A program made the translations under genes and the position numbers. Positions 44,623-53,435 of a DNA stretch of 64,000 nt are shown here, piece after piece (within the stretch, counting starts at the first letter, position 1; every line of letters begins with the position of its first letter). The stretch spans positions 3,100,001-3,164,000 of the forward strand of contig NZ_CP051884.1 in NCBI RefSeq assembly GCF_012931845.1, read 5' to 3'. The notes beneath the pieces were generated by a model. It was not told the origin of the DNA. It worked only from the letters and a program-made list of their open reading frames with translations, and ran no database searches. The stretch is from Cellulomonas taurus (lineage in GTDB: Bacteria; Actinomycetota; Actinomycetes; Actinomycetales; Cellulomonadaceae).

Positions 44623-45722
44623 GCGACCTGGCCACCTGCGACGACCCCCGGGTGCTCATCGACGGTGACGCGGAGACCGCCCGCGACCTCGCGGACCAGG
44701 AACGCCGACGAGCGGCGATCCTCGATCACGCCTGCGCCGCCCTGCTCTCGATCGACCCGACCCGGATCTGGCAAGGCAACGCGGGCGACCGGCTCACCAC
44801 CACCACCCGCACCATCGCCCGACGCCTCGACACCGCAGCGACCGCACACCACCGAGCGGCCTGCGTCCTGGACGGCTACGCCGACGACGTGTCCACCGCC
44901 CGCCGCCGAGCAGCCACGGCGGTCGACCTGTGGCAGGACGGTCAGCGGATGAGCCGGGCGGTGCGCGATGCCGCACTGCCCCCCACGTTCGACCCCGGCG
45001 AGGTTCTGCGGGAGGAGGCCGTCACCGCCCTGGCAGCCGCCCGCCGGTACGACACCGAGTCAGTTGAGCAGGCCGCCGCGACCATCCGCGCCATCGCCGA
45101 CGAGGCACCCGACGACGGCGGCTTCTGGAATGGCGTGGGTGGAACCTGGTCGGACTTCTGGCACGGGGCGGGCGATGTCGGTGCCGCCCTTGGTAACGGG
45201 GTGATGTCCTTCGGCAACGCCCTCACCCAGCACCCCGACCTGCTGCTCGAGATCATCGGCGGCCTCGGCATGATGGGCGTCGGTGGCGGGATCGAGGTCG
45301 GCGGCGTCCTGCTCGACGCCACCGGGATCGGGGCGGTGCTCGGCGTCCCGGCCAATGTCGCCGGGGCCGGGATGGTCGCGGCGGGCGGCGGGCTGGCGAT
45401 CCAGGGCACCGCCCGCGCCGGGTTGGCGGCGATGGGCGACAGCGCCGTCCAACCGTTCCAGGGACCGAGCCGCGGCGGTGGCAATGGCTACCGTAGCCCG
45501 GACGCGGTACCCGAGGACTTCCCGCACCACGTCATCGGATACAAGGACCACGCGCTCGACCGTATGACCGACCGCTCGGTCGCGAGACAACGGATCGAGG
45601 AACTCGTCGACAGCCCGCCCAGACGACCCATCTGGCAGCCGGAGAACGGGACGTGGAGGTTCAGGTCTGACGATTTGACCGTCGTCGTCAACGAGTTCGG
45701 TGAAGTCGTCACCGCCTACTGA
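44619..45722 (+). CDS. WXG-type polymorphic toxin with DUF4258/BrnT-like C-terminus
   Basis: 367 residues. The N-terminal region is a WXG100-superfamily helical pair (WQG at 51-53; helices to about 185). Next comes a Gly/Ala-rich hydrophobic linker (residues about 205-275, including GGLGMMGVGGGIEVGGVLL) of the kind seen in type VII polymorphic toxins. The C-terminal 60 residues (from His311: HALDRMTDRS, RIEELVDSPP, VVVNEFGEVVTAY) fit the DUF4258/BrnT-like fold of RelE-type ribonucleases. I infer an RNase effector. A weaker alternative is a membrane protein with an unrelated tail. The gene downstream is the likely immunity gene. Confidence 0.65.
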   Translation: MSDLATCDDPRVLIDGDAETARDLADQERRRAAILDHACAALLSIDPTRIWQGNAGDRLTTTTRTIARRLDTAATAHHRAACVLDGYADDVSTARRRAATAVDLWQDGQRMSRAVRDAALPPTFDPGEVLREEAVTALAAARRYDTESVEQAAATIRAIADEAPDDGGFWNGVGGTWSDFWHGAGDVGAALGNGVMSFGNALTQHPDLLLEIIGGLGMMGVGGGIEVGGVLLDATGIGAVLGVPANVAGAGMVAAGGGLAIQGTARAGLAAMGDSAVQPFQGPSRGGGNGYRSPDAVPEDFPHHVIGYKDHALDRMTDRSVARQRIEELVDSPPRRPIWQPENGTWRFRSDDLTVVVNEFGEVVTAY

Positions 45723-45734
45723 GAGGCAGCCGTT

Positions 45735-46172
45735 ATGAGCCCACTCTTCGACGAGTTACCCCCCGAATCTCTGGCGGACCTCTATGAAGCACTCGATCGC
45801 TACGAACCGAAGATCCTCGACATCATCCGGTCTGGCGGCGAACTCACTGCAGCCGAGCGCACGCGCGTGGACGACGCGATCATCGACGCGAGCGTCTCGG
45901 CAATGGGACCCGACTTCGAACCGACGCCGAAGTCCGAGCGATTGGGCGACCTGGTCTATGCGTCGCGCGACCTTGTTCCCCTCCGCAACGACGAACTCCC
46001 GCCCAGCACCTGGAAGAAGGGCGACCCGCTCGTCGGTGATCCCTACGGCGACGGCGGTGCGGCCAACGGCTACGGCCCACGCCCCGACCTGGTGACCCCC
46101 GAGACCGCGCCGTCCGCCGACGAGCGACCGGACGCCCAGCCCGACGCCGCCGCACCAGGCGCCGACGACTGA
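45735..46172 (+). CDS. Probable immunity protein of the toxin operon
   Basis: 145-residue strongly acidic protein, 12 bp after the toxin stop. The N-terminal 85 residues form helices (LYEALDRYEPKILDIIRSG, TAAERTRVDDAIIDASVSAM). The rest is Pro/Asp/Gly-rich and disordered, and ends in acidic DD. Base composition is visibly lower in GC and less third-position biased than the housekeeping genes around it, consistent with recent arrival. No known immunity family is recognised; the assignment rests on position, charge and size. Confidence 0.6.
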   Translation: MSPLFDELPPESLADLYEALDRYEPKILDIIRSGGELTAAERTRVDDAIIDASVSAMGPDFEPTPKSERLGDLVYASRDLVPLRNDELPPSTWKKGDPLVGDPYGDGGAANGYGPRPDLVTPETAPSADERPDAQPDAAAPGADD

Positions 46173-46256
46173 CCATCCCGACACCCCCGCTGACACCCGC
46201 CCGGAGTACCCTCCTCCCGGCAGGGGCATCGGCGCGAGGACGGGAGGTCGCCCGCG

Positions 46257-47432
46257 ATGGCTGGTTCCCAGACCGCCCTGCGTGAGGCCAATCGTGCGAC
46301 CGTCGTGGACACGATCCGGCGGTACGGCGGCCTGACCCAGGTGGAGTTGGCGTCGGCGACCGGGTTGTCGGCGGCGACGGTCTCGAACATCGTGCGCGAG
46401 TTGCAGGGCGCGGGTGAGGTCGAGGTCAAGGCGACGGTCTACAACGGCCGTCGGGCGGCGCTGGTGACGATGGTGCACCGGACCGGGATCGCGGCGGGCA
46501 TCCACATCGGGACCCGGCACATGGCGATCTCTTTGGCGGACACCGCGCAGCAGACGTTGGTGGAGCAGTCGTTGCCGTTGCCGCACGAGCATCGCGCGGA
46601 CACGAGTCTGGACCGGGCGGCGCTGTTGATCGTGGAGTTGCTGGAGCGGGTGGGTTCGTCGCTGGACGAGCTGCTGGGCATCGGGATCGGGGTGCCGGCG
46701 CCGGTGGATGCGGCGACCGGGACGGTGTCGGTGCCGGGGATCCTGCGCGGGTGGGACGACGCACCGGTGGCGCAGGTGATGTCGAAGCGGCTGGGTGTGC
46801 CGGTGTTCGTGGACAACGACGCGAATCTGGGGGCGCTGGCGGAGAGCCGACTGGGTGCGGCGCGGCAGTTCCAGGACTCGGTGTACGTGCGGGTGTCGCA
46901 CGGCACGGGTGCGGGGGTGTCGTTGGCGGGCCGGTTGCACCGGGGGTTCGCCGGGACCGCGGGCGAGATCGGGCACGTCCAGGTGGATGCGGGTGGGGTG
47001 GTCTGCCTGTGCGGCAGCCGCGGGTGCCTGAACACGGTGGCGGGTGCGCCGGCGCTGATCGAGGTGCTGCGGGCGAGCCGGGGGTCGTTGACGCTGCGGG
47101 ACATCGTGGCGTTGGCGAATGACGGCGACCCGGGGTGTCGGCAGGTGGTGGCGGATGCCGGGGCGACCATCGGCGCGGTGGTGGCCGGGCTGGCGATCGC
47201 GGTGAACCCGCAGTGTGTGGTGGTCGGTGGGGAGCTGGCCGAGACCGGTGAGCTGCTGATCGGTCCGATGCGGGAGGCGATCCGGCGTCGGGTGCCGCTG
47301 AACCATCTGGCGCCGTTGGAGGTGGTCGGGGCCGAGCTGGGCTCCCGGGCCGAGGTCGCGGGCGCGGTGCTGCTCGCTCTGGAGGACACCAGCGCGATGA
47401 CGCGCTGGACGGTGCGACCGGACGGAGACTGA
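46257..47432 (+). CDS. ROK-family transcriptional regulator (XylR type)
   Basis: 391 residues: an N-terminal MarR-like HTH (RRYGGLTQVELASATGLSAATVSNIVRELQG, residues about 22-52) and a ROK domain with GIGIGVPAPVDAATG, GVPVFVDNDANLGALAE and zinc motif CLCGSRGCLN. The catalytic Asp in VDNDAN is kept. ROK regulators control sugar uptake; a position immediately ahead of two sugar ATPases and the ChvE-type importer suggests it controls them. The candidate operator is the palindrome at 48321-48331. Confidence 0.9.
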   Translation: MAGSQTALREANRATVVDTIRRYGGLTQVELASATGLSAATVSNIVRELQGAGEVEVKATVYNGRRAALVTMVHRTGIAAGIHIGTRHMAISLADTAQQTLVEQSLPLPHEHRADTSLDRAALLIVELLERVGSSLDELLGIGIGVPAPVDAATGTVSVPGILRGWDDAPVAQVMSKRLGVPVFVDNDANLGALAESRLGAARQFQDSVYVRVSHGTGAGVSLAGRLHRGFAGTAGEIGHVQVDAGGVVCLCGSRGCLNTVAGAPALIEVLRASRGSLTLRDIVALANDGDPGCRQVVADAGATIGAVVAGLAIAVNPQCVVVGGELAETGELLIGPMREAIRRRVPLNHLAPLEVVGAELGSRAEVAGAVLLALEDTSAMTRWTVRPDGD

Positions 47433-47436
47433 CGTC

Positions 47437-48243
47437 GTGGCACTCAGTGTGGAGGCGACGATGACCGGGACGGGTGGGGCGGCCGACCGCGCACCCGCCC
47501 TGGCGCTGCGCCGGGTGACCAAACGGTTCGGCGCGGTGGAGGCGCTGATCGAGGTCGACCTTCAGGTCCGCCCGCACGAGGTGGTGGCGCTGGTCGGGGA
47601 CAACGGCGCCGGGAAGTCGACCCTGGCGAAGATCGTCTCCGGGGTGGTGCAGCCGGACTCCGGGGTGCTGGAGGTCGGCGGCGATCCGGTGGCGATCCCG
47701 AATCCGGCCGCCGGGCACGCGCTGGGCATCTCGACCGTGTTCCAGGACCTGGCGCTGTGCGAGAACCTGAGTGTGGCGGCGAACGTCTTCCTGGGCCGGG
47801 AGCTGCGGGCTTCCAAGCACCGTCCGATGGACATCGACGGGATGGAGCTGGCGGCGGCGGAGATCCTGCGCGATCTGACGATCACGGTGCCGTCGGTGCG
47901 GGTGCCGGTGCGCGAGCTGTCCGGTGGCCAGCGGCAGGCGGTGGCGATCGCCCGGACCCTGACCACCCGGCCTCGGATCCTGGTGCTGGACGAGCCGACC
48001 GCCGCGCTGTCGGTGGTGCAGACCGCCGAGGTGCTGACCCTGATCGAGCGGCTGCGGGCGATGGGCCTGGCGGTGCTGATCATCAGCCACAACCTGGCGG
48101 ACCTGCGGGCGGTGGCGGATCGGATCGAGGTGCTGCGGCACGGCCGGAACAACGGGTCCTTCGACGCGGGGACCTCGGCGCCGGAGGAGATCATCGGGGC
48201 GATCGCCGGTGCCACGGTGCCGACCCGACCGCGCTGGGCATGA
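47437..48243 (+). CDS. Sugar ABC transporter ATPase, single-domain, orphan
   Basis: 268-residue ATPase of the sugar importer (RbsA/XylG) lineage but with only one nucleotide-binding domain: Walker A GDNGAGKST near residues 49-57, signature LSGGQRQA, LVLDEPTAALS and switch IISHNLADL. It begins with GTG 4 bp after the ROK gene (a downstream ATG at 47461 is possible). Normal family members have two such domains fused. No permease follows directly; the next genes have their own two-domain ATPase. It may pair with a permease elsewhere or belong to a half-size FrcA-type system. Confidence 0.85.
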   Translation: MALSVEATMTGTGGAADRAPALALRRVTKRFGAVEALIEVDLQVRPHEVVALVGDNGAGKSTLAKIVSGVVQPDSGVLEVGGDPVAIPNPAAGHALGISTVFQDLALCENLSVAANVFLGRELRASKHRPMDIDGMELAAAEILRDLTITVPSVRVPVRELSGGQRQAVAIARTLTTRPRILVLDEPTAALSVVQTAEVLTLIERLRAMGLAVLIISHNLADLRAVADRIEVLRHGRNNGSFDAGTSAPEEIIGAIAGATVPTRPRWA

Positions 48244-48320
48244 CGCTTTGCCTTCACAGGTTGTCGGCAAATCCCCTCCCTGCCGCATTGCAGAACGATA
48301 ACGGCGGGTGGATTTTGCGT

Positions 48321-48357
48321 TCAACTGTTGACGCGTAGCTCGCGGCGTCCCTACTGT
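48321..48357 (+). promoter_or_regulatory. Promoter of the multiple-sugar importer operon with overlapping palindrome
   Basis: -35 TTGACG (48328-48333), 18-bp spacer, -10 TACTGT (48352-48357). The perfect palindrome TCAAC-T-GTTGA (48321-48331) overlaps the -35, a position suited to repression. It lies 44 bp before the ATP-binding gene. Confidence 0.6.
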
Positions 48358-48400
48358 CCTGCCGTTCAACGACGAACGATCGGCACAGAGAGCAGGCGCG

Positions 48401-49948
48401 ATGCCGGACAGCCCCGTCGTCCTCGACATGAGGGCGATCACCAAGACGTTCCCCGGCGTGCGCGCCCTGGACCAGGTACGGATGACGGTCCGCGCCGGCG
48501 AGATCCACGCCATCTGCGGGGAGAACGGCGCCGGCAAGTCGACGCTGATGAAGATCCTCTCCGGCGTCTACCCCTACGGCAGCTACGACGGGCAGATCGT
48601 CTACCAGGGCGAGGAGGTCCGGTTCAAGGACATCAAGTCCAGCGAGCGCGCCGGGATCGTGATCATCCACCAGGAGCTCGCGCTGATCGGCGAGCTGTCC
48701 ATCGCGGAGAACATCTTCCTCGGCAACGAGAACTCCGGCCCGTTCGGCATCGACTGGGACACCACCCGCGAGCGCGCCGCCGAACTGCTCGCCCGGGTCG
48801 GCCTGGACACCTCACCCGACGAGCTGGTGAAGAACATCGGCGTCGGTCAGGCCCAGCTGGTGGAGATCGCCCGGGCGCTGTCCAAGGACGTGAAGCTGCT
48901 GATCCTGGACGAGCCGACCTCGGCGCTGAACGAGGAGGACTCCGAGCACCTGCTCGACCTGCTGCGCGGGCTGCGGGCCAAGGGCCTGACCAGCATCATG
49001 ATCAGCCACAAGTTGAACGAGATCGCCGCCATCGCCGACTCGATCACCATCATCCGGGACGGCCGCACGGTGGAGACGCTGGACGCGAGCGCCGGTGAGG
49101 TCGACGAGGACCGGATCATCCGCGGCATGGTCGGCCGGTCGCTGGACCACCGGTTCCCGGACCACACGCCGCAGATCGGCGAGGTCTTCTTCGAGGTGAA
49201 GGACTGGACGGTCGAACACCCGCAGGTCGCCGACCGGTTGGTGTGCAAGGGATCGACCTTCCACGTCCGGCGCGGGGAGATCGTCGGCTTCGCCGGGATC
49301 ATGGGCGCCGGTCGCACCGAGCTGGCCCGGTCGATCTTCGGCCGGTCGTACGGGCGCTGGCGGGGCGGGCAGCTGCTGATCGACGGCAAGCCGGTCGAGC
49401 TGACCACGGTGCAGCAGGCCATCGACCACGGCATCGCGTACGTGCCCGAGGACCGCAAGATCCAGGGCCTGAACCTGCTGGACAGCATCCTCGACACCAT
49501 CGTGTCGGCGGATCTGAAGCGGATCACGAAGCACCGGGTGCTGGACACCGACACCGCGTTCATCGCCTCCGAGCACTACCGGAAGTCGTTGAACATCAAG
49601 ACCCCCTCGGTGCGCGAGGGCGTCGTCAAACTGTCCGGCGGCAACCAGCAGAAGGTGCTGCTCGGCAAGTGGATGTTCCCCGAGCCGGGCCTGCTGATCC
49701 TGGACGAGCCGACCCGGGGCGTGGACGTCGGCGCCAAGTACGAGATCTACGGCCTGGTGCAGCGGCTGGCCGACGCCGGCAAGGGCGTGGTGGTCATCTC
49801 CAGCGAGCTGCCCGAGCTGCTCGGTCTGTGCGACCGGATCTACACCATCTTCGAGGGCCGGATCACCGGTGTCCTCGACCGGGAGCAGGCGAACCAGGAG
49901 GACCTGATGCGCCTGATGACCGGTTCCAGCCCCGCAGTCACCCACTGA
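48401..49948 (+). CDS. mmsA: Multiple monosaccharide ABC importer ATPase (GguA/MmsA type)
   Basis: 515-residue double ATPase of the ChvE-GguA-GguB type, importing monosaccharides such as glucose, galactose, xylose or arabinose. Domain 1 has Walker [10 protein letters not shown] near residues 43-51 and a degenerate signature [10 protein letters not shown]. Domain 2 has a modified P-loop GIMGAGRTE, a complete signature LSGGNQQK and [20 protein letters not shown]. The asymmetry is normal for this family. The permease starts 10 bp after the stop. Confidence 0.92.
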   Translation: MPDSPVVLDMRAITKTFPGVRALDQVRMTVRAGEIHAICGENGAGKSTLMKILSGVYPYGSYDGQIVYQGEEVRFKDIKSSERAGIVIIHQELALIGELSIAENIFLGNENSGPFGIDWDTTRERAAELLARVGLDTSPDELVKNIGVGQAQLVEIARALSKDVKLLILDEPTSALNEEDSEHLLDLLRGLRAKGLTSIMISHKLNEIAAIADSITIIRDGRTVETLDASAGEVDEDRIIRGMVGRSLDHRFPDHTPQIGEVFFEVKDWTVEHPQVADRLVCKGSTFHVRRGEIVGFAGIMGAGRTELARSIFGRSYGRWRGGQLLIDGKPVELTTVQQAIDHGIAYVPEDRKIQGLNLLDSILDTIVSADLKRITKHRVLDTDTAFIASEHYRKSLNIKTPSVREGVVKLSGGNQQKVLLGKWMFPEPGLLILDEPTRGVDVGAKYEIYGLVQRLADAGKGVVVISSELPELLGLCDRIYTIFEGRITGVLDREQANQEDLMRLMTGSSPAVTH

Positions 49949-49958
49949 AGGACAGACG

Positions 49959-51251
49959 ATGACGTCACTCAAGCAGTTGTTCGGCGGCGGCGCCCGGCAG
50001 TTCGGCATGGTGTTCGCGCTGATCGCACTGGTGCTGATCTTCCAGTTCGCCACCGGCGGCAAGGTGCTCACCCCGACCAATGCGCAGAACATCATCAACG
50101 GGAACTCCTACGTGCTGATCCTGGCGATCGGCATGGTGCTGGTGATCATCGCCGGGCACATCGACCTGTCGGTGGGGTCGGTGGCGGCGGTGGTCGGCAT
50201 CATCGTGGCGCTGGCGATCCGGGACTGGGGCATCCCGTGGTGGCTGGGCATCGTGCTCGGCCTGGCGGTGGGCGCGGTGATCGGTGCCTGGCAGGGATTC
50301 TGGGTGGCCTACGTCGGCATCCCGGGCTTCATCACCACCCTGGCCGGGATGATGTTCTTCCGCGGAGCCAACCAGTACATCGGCAAGTCGAACACCGTGC
50401 CGGTGCCGAAGGAGATCCAGTTCCTGGGTGCCGGATACCTGCCGGAGTGGGGGCCGAACACCGGGTTGAACAACTCGACCCTGCTGCTGGGCATCCTGGC
50501 CATCGCCGCGCTGGTCTACGGCGAGACCCGGCGTCGTCGCTCGGCCCGTCGACTCGGCGGTGCCCCGATCCCGACCTGGGCGTCGGTGGTGCGGGTGGTG
50601 CTGCTCGCCGCGGTGATCGCCGGGGCCACCTGGCTGTTCGGCTCCGGGCGGTACGGCACCTCCTTCCCGATCTCCGGCGTGATCCTGGTCGTGCTGGTGC
50701 TGGTGTACGCGTTCATCTCCAACCGGACGATCACCGGTCGGCACGTCTACGCGGTGGGCGGCAACCGGATCGCCGCGTCGCTGTCCGGCGTGAACATCCG
50801 GCGGACCAACTTCTTCGTGATGATGAACATGTCGATCCTCGCCGCGCTGGCCGGGATCATCTTCATCGGCCGGTCCACCGCCTCCGGACCGTTCGACGGC
50901 ACCAACTGGGAGCTGGACGCGATCGCCGCGGTGTTCATCGGTGGCGCGGCGGTCTCCGGCGGTGTCGGCACCGTGGTCGGGTCGCTGATCGGTGGCCTGG
51001 TGATGGCGGTGCTGAACAACGGCCTGCAGCTGATGGGCGTCGGGTCGGACAGCACCCAGATGATCAAGGGCCTGGTGCTGCTCGCCGCCGTCGCCTTCGA
51101 CGTCTACAACAAGATCCAGGGCCGGCCGTCGATCGTCGGACTCCTGCTCAAGGGCGTGCGCCGCGGCCCGGTGAACCCCGAGGGCGACGACAGCGGCCAG
51201 GGCACCGGCGCCAATCCGGTCTCCCCCGCGGAGACGCTCGCCCGCAACTGA
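49959..51251 (+). CDS. mmsB: Multiple monosaccharide ABC importer permease (GguB/MmsB type)
   Basis: 430-residue membrane permease of the RbsC/XylH family with about ten hydrophobic segments. Typical motifs: VLVIIAGHIDLSVGSVAAVVG after helix 2, GIPGFITTLAGMMFFRGANQYI, YAVGGNRIAASLSGVNI and AVFIGGAAVSGGVGTVVGSLIGGLVM. A cytosolic loop rich in arginine (ETRRRRSARRLGG) near the centre is characteristic of the GguB branch. It is followed by a hairpin before the binding-protein gene. Confidence 0.92.
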   Translation: MTSLKQLFGGGARQFGMVFALIALVLIFQFATGGKVLTPTNAQNIINGNSYVLILAIGMVLVIIAGHIDLSVGSVAAVVGIIVALAIRDWGIPWWLGIVLGLAVGAVIGAWQGFWVAYVGIPGFITTLAGMMFFRGANQYIGKSNTVPVPKEIQFLGAGYLPEWGPNTGLNNSTLLLGILAIAALVYGETRRRRSARRLGGAPIPTWASVVRVVLLAAVIAGATWLFGSGRYGTSFPISGVILVVLVLVYAFISNRTITGRHVYAVGGNRIAASLSGVNIRRTNFFVMMNMSILAALAGIIFIGRSTASGPFDGTNWELDAIAAVFIGGAAVSGGVGTVVGSLIGGLVMAVLNNGLQLMGVGSDSTQMIKGLVLLAAVAFDVYNKIQGRPSIVGLLLKGVRRGPVNPEGDDSGQGTGANPVSPAETLARN

Positions 51252-51253
51252 TT

Positions 51254-51280
51254 CGCCGTGCCGGAGCATCCGGCACGGCG
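51254..51280 (+). promoter_or_regulatory. Intercistronic hairpin between permease and binding-protein genes
   Basis: Perfect 11-bp stem cgccgtgccgg/ccggcacggcg with loop agcat, starting 2 bp past the permease stop. It can act as a partial terminator or as protection for the processed mRNA of either flank. No U-run follows. Confidence 0.6.
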
Positions 51281-51331
51281 CTCGACCGCATCCAACGACG
51301 GGTGCTCAACCGAGGAAGAGTGACATCACCC

Positions 51332-52438
51332 ATGAAGAAGCTGACTGCGGCGCTGGTCGCCGCCGGAGCCGCCGGAGCGCTCCTGTTGTCCGGTTGTTCC
51401 TCCTCCGAACGCGGTGGCTCCGACGACGAGTCGTCCGGCGGCGCCACCGAGTCCAGCGGCTTCGCCGCCGACGCCACGATCGGGGTAGCGCTGCCGCAGA
51501 AGACCTCCGAGAACTGGGTGCTCGCCGAGCAGCTGTTCAAGGACGGCCTGACCGAGGCCGGGTTCGACCCGATCGTCCAGTTCGCCAACTCCGGTGTCAC
51601 CGAGCAGCAGAACCAGATCCAGGCGATGACCGAGCAGGGCGCGAGCGTGATCGTGGTCGGCGCCATCGACGGTTCCCAGCTCGGTTCCCAGCTGGAGGCC
51701 GCCAAGGAGAACGGCGCCCACGTCATCGCCTACGACCGGCTGGTGAAGAACACCGATGCGGTGGACATGTACGTGGCCTTCGACAACTACCAGGTCGGTG
51801 TCCTGCAGGGGAAGTCGCTGCTGGAGGGGCTGGCCGCCCGCAAGGGTGACGGGCCGTACAACATCGAGCTGATCGCCGGGTCGCCGGACGACGCCAACGC
51901 CACCCCGTTCTTCGAGGGTGCGATGAGCGTGCTGCAGCCGAAGATCGACGACGGCACCCTGGTCGTGGTCTCCGGGCAGACGTCCTTCGAGCAGATCGCC
52001 ACCCAGGGGTGGAAGGCCGAGAACGCGCAGAAGCGGATGGACACGATCCTGTCCGGCTCCTACGCCGACACCGAGCTGGACGGCATCCTGTCGCCGAACG
52101 ACACCCTGGCCCGTGCCGCCCTCACCTCGGTGGCCCAGGCCGGCAAGGAGACCCCGGTGATCACCGGACAGGACTCCGAGGTCGAGTCGGTGAAGTCGAT
52201 CATGGCCGGGGAGCAGTACTCGACCATCTACAAGGACACCCGCGAGCTGGTCGCCCAGACCATCAAGGAGATCCAGGCCCTGCAGAAGGGCGAGGAGCCG
52301 GAGATCAATGACACGAAGTCGTACGACAACGGGGTCAAGGTGGTCCCGAGCTACCTGCTCACCCCGGTGATCGTCACCAAGGAGAACGCCGCCGAGGTCT
52401 ACGCCAAGGACGACACCCTGGCGCCGCTGACCAAGTGA
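51332..52438 (+). CDS. chvE: Multiple monosaccharide ABC importer substrate-binding lipoprotein (ChvE type)
   Basis: 368-residue lipoprotein: lipobox LLSGC with the lipidated Cys at about residue 24, a Ser/Gly/acidic linker, then a periplasmic-binding-protein type 1 domain (IGVALPQKTSENWVLAEQLF, GAIDGSQLGSQLEAAKENG, HVIAYDRLVKN, IELIAGSPDDANATPFFEGA, DGILSPNDTLARAAL). These match ChvE. It binds sugars outside the membrane and docks on MmsB. It is the last gene of the operon, after an intercistronic hairpin, and is followed by the strongest terminator in the region. Confidence 0.93.
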   Translation: MKKLTAALVAAGAAGALLLSGCSSSERGGSDDESSGGATESSGFAADATIGVALPQKTSENWVLAEQLFKDGLTEAGFDPIVQFANSGVTEQQNQIQAMTEQGASVIVVGAIDGSQLGSQLEAAKENGAHVIAYDRLVKNTDAVDMYVAFDNYQVGVLQGKSLLEGLAARKGDGPYNIELIAGSPDDANATPFFEGAMSVLQPKIDDGTLVVVSGQTSFEQIATQGWKAENAQKRMDTILSGSYADTELDGILSPNDTLARAALTSVAQAGKETPVITGQDSEVESVKSIMAGEQYSTIYKDTRELVAQTIKEIQALQKGEEPEINDTKSYDNGVKVVPSYLLTPVIVTKENAAEVYAKDDTLAPLTK

Positions 52439-52443
52439 GAGCG

Positions 52444-52479
52444 GACGAGGCCCCCACCCGCATCGGTGGGGGCCTCGTC
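52444..52479 (+). terminator. Terminator of the sugar importer operon
   Basis: Perfect 15-bp stem gacgaggcccccacc/ggtgggggcctcgtc with a 6-base loop, 5 bp past the binding-protein stop. Confidence 0.9.
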
Positions 52480-52491
52480 GTCTATCCGGGT

Positions 52492-52504
52492 GTTCTGATA
52501 GAAC
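52492..52504 (+). promoter_or_regulatory. Candidate TetR operator before the LLM oxidoreductase
   Basis: Perfect palindrome GTTCT-GAT-AGAAC ending 7 bp before the ATG. The central tgatag could be the -10, which would make the transcript nearly leaderless and the site an ideal place for repression by the co-encoded TetR protein. Confidence 0.5.
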
Positions 52505-52511
52505 TCTGGGC

Positions 52512-53435
52512 ATGACCAGGATCGGCGTGATGCTGCCCCGTGACCTGCCCGCCGCGCAGTTCACCACCTTCGCCCGCGAGGCCGACGCGCTGGGCTACGA
52601 CGAGCTGTGGCTGGTCGAGGACCTCAGCTACCGCGGTGGCTTCGCGCAAGCCGCCGCCGCCCTGGCCGCCACCGAGCGGATCCGGGTCGGGATCGGCATC
52701 CTGCCCGCCGCCGTGCGGAACGTCGCCTATGCCGCGATGGAGATCGCCACCCTCGAGCAGCTGTTCCCCGGCCGGGTGGACGTCGGGATCGGGCACGGCA
52801 TGCCGGGCTGGATGCGGCAGGCCGGTTGCTGGCCGGAGAAGCCGTTGAGCTTCCTGAGCGACTATGTGCGCACGCTGCGCGCCCTGCTGTCCGGCGGGTC
52901 GGCCGCCGATCTGGCCCTGGATCCCGCCGTGGTGCCGGACCGGGTGCCGCCGCTGCTGTTCGGGGTGCGCGGACCGAAGTCGCTGGCCGCGTCGGGACGG
53001 CTGGCGGACGGCACCGTGCTGGCCGAGCCGACCACCCCGGAATACACCCGCGCCGCGCTCGGGTCGATCGCCCCGGCGGGCGACCATGCGGTGGTCGCCT
53101 ACAACGTCGGCGTGGTGCGCGAGGACGAGTCGGCGGCGCTGGCCGCCGCGCGCCCCGGCCTGGAGTGGATCGGCGAGCCGGACTGGGCGCCGCACCTGGC
53201 GCCCCTGCCCTTCGCCGACGCACTGGCCGAGCTGCGCCGCACCGCCGTCGACCGCGCGTCGTTCGCCCGGGACCTGCCGGATGCCTGGGTGCGGCAGCTG
53301 GCACTGGCCGGGACCGTCGACCAGGTGCGCGCCCGGATCGCCGAGCTCGGCGCATCGGGGGTCACCTCCAGCGTCTTCATCCCGGTCGGCGCCGACCCGA
53401 TGGCCGCCCTGCGCGAGCTGGCAGCCGTGTTGTGA
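52512..53435 (+). CDS. LLM-class flavin-dependent oxidoreductase
   Basis: 307-residue luciferase-like TIM barrel enzyme using F420 or FMN: IGVMLPRDLPAAQFTTFAREADALGYDELW at the N-terminus, RIRVGIGILPAAVRNVAYAAMEIATLEQLFPGRVDVGIGHGMPGWM, then LLFGVRGPKSLAASGRLADG, and a C-terminal GTVDQVRARIAELGASG. The pattern fits members that use F420 in actinobacteria, but the cofactor cannot be fixed from sequence alone. It overlaps the TetR gene by 4 bp. Confidence 0.87.
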   Translation: MTRIGVMLPRDLPAAQFTTFAREADALGYDELWLVEDLSYRGGFAQAAAALAATERIRVGIGILPAAVRNVAYAAMEIATLEQLFPGRVDVGIGHGMPGWMRQAGCWPEKPLSFLSDYVRTLRALLSGGSAADLALDPAVVPDRVPPLLFGVRGPKSLAASGRLADGTVLAEPTTPEYTRAALGSIAPAGDHAVVAYNVGVVREDESAALAAARPGLEWIGEPDWAPHLAPLPFADALAELRRTAVDRASFARDLPDAWVRQLALAGTVDQVRARIAELGASGVTSSVFIPVGADPMAALRELAAVL

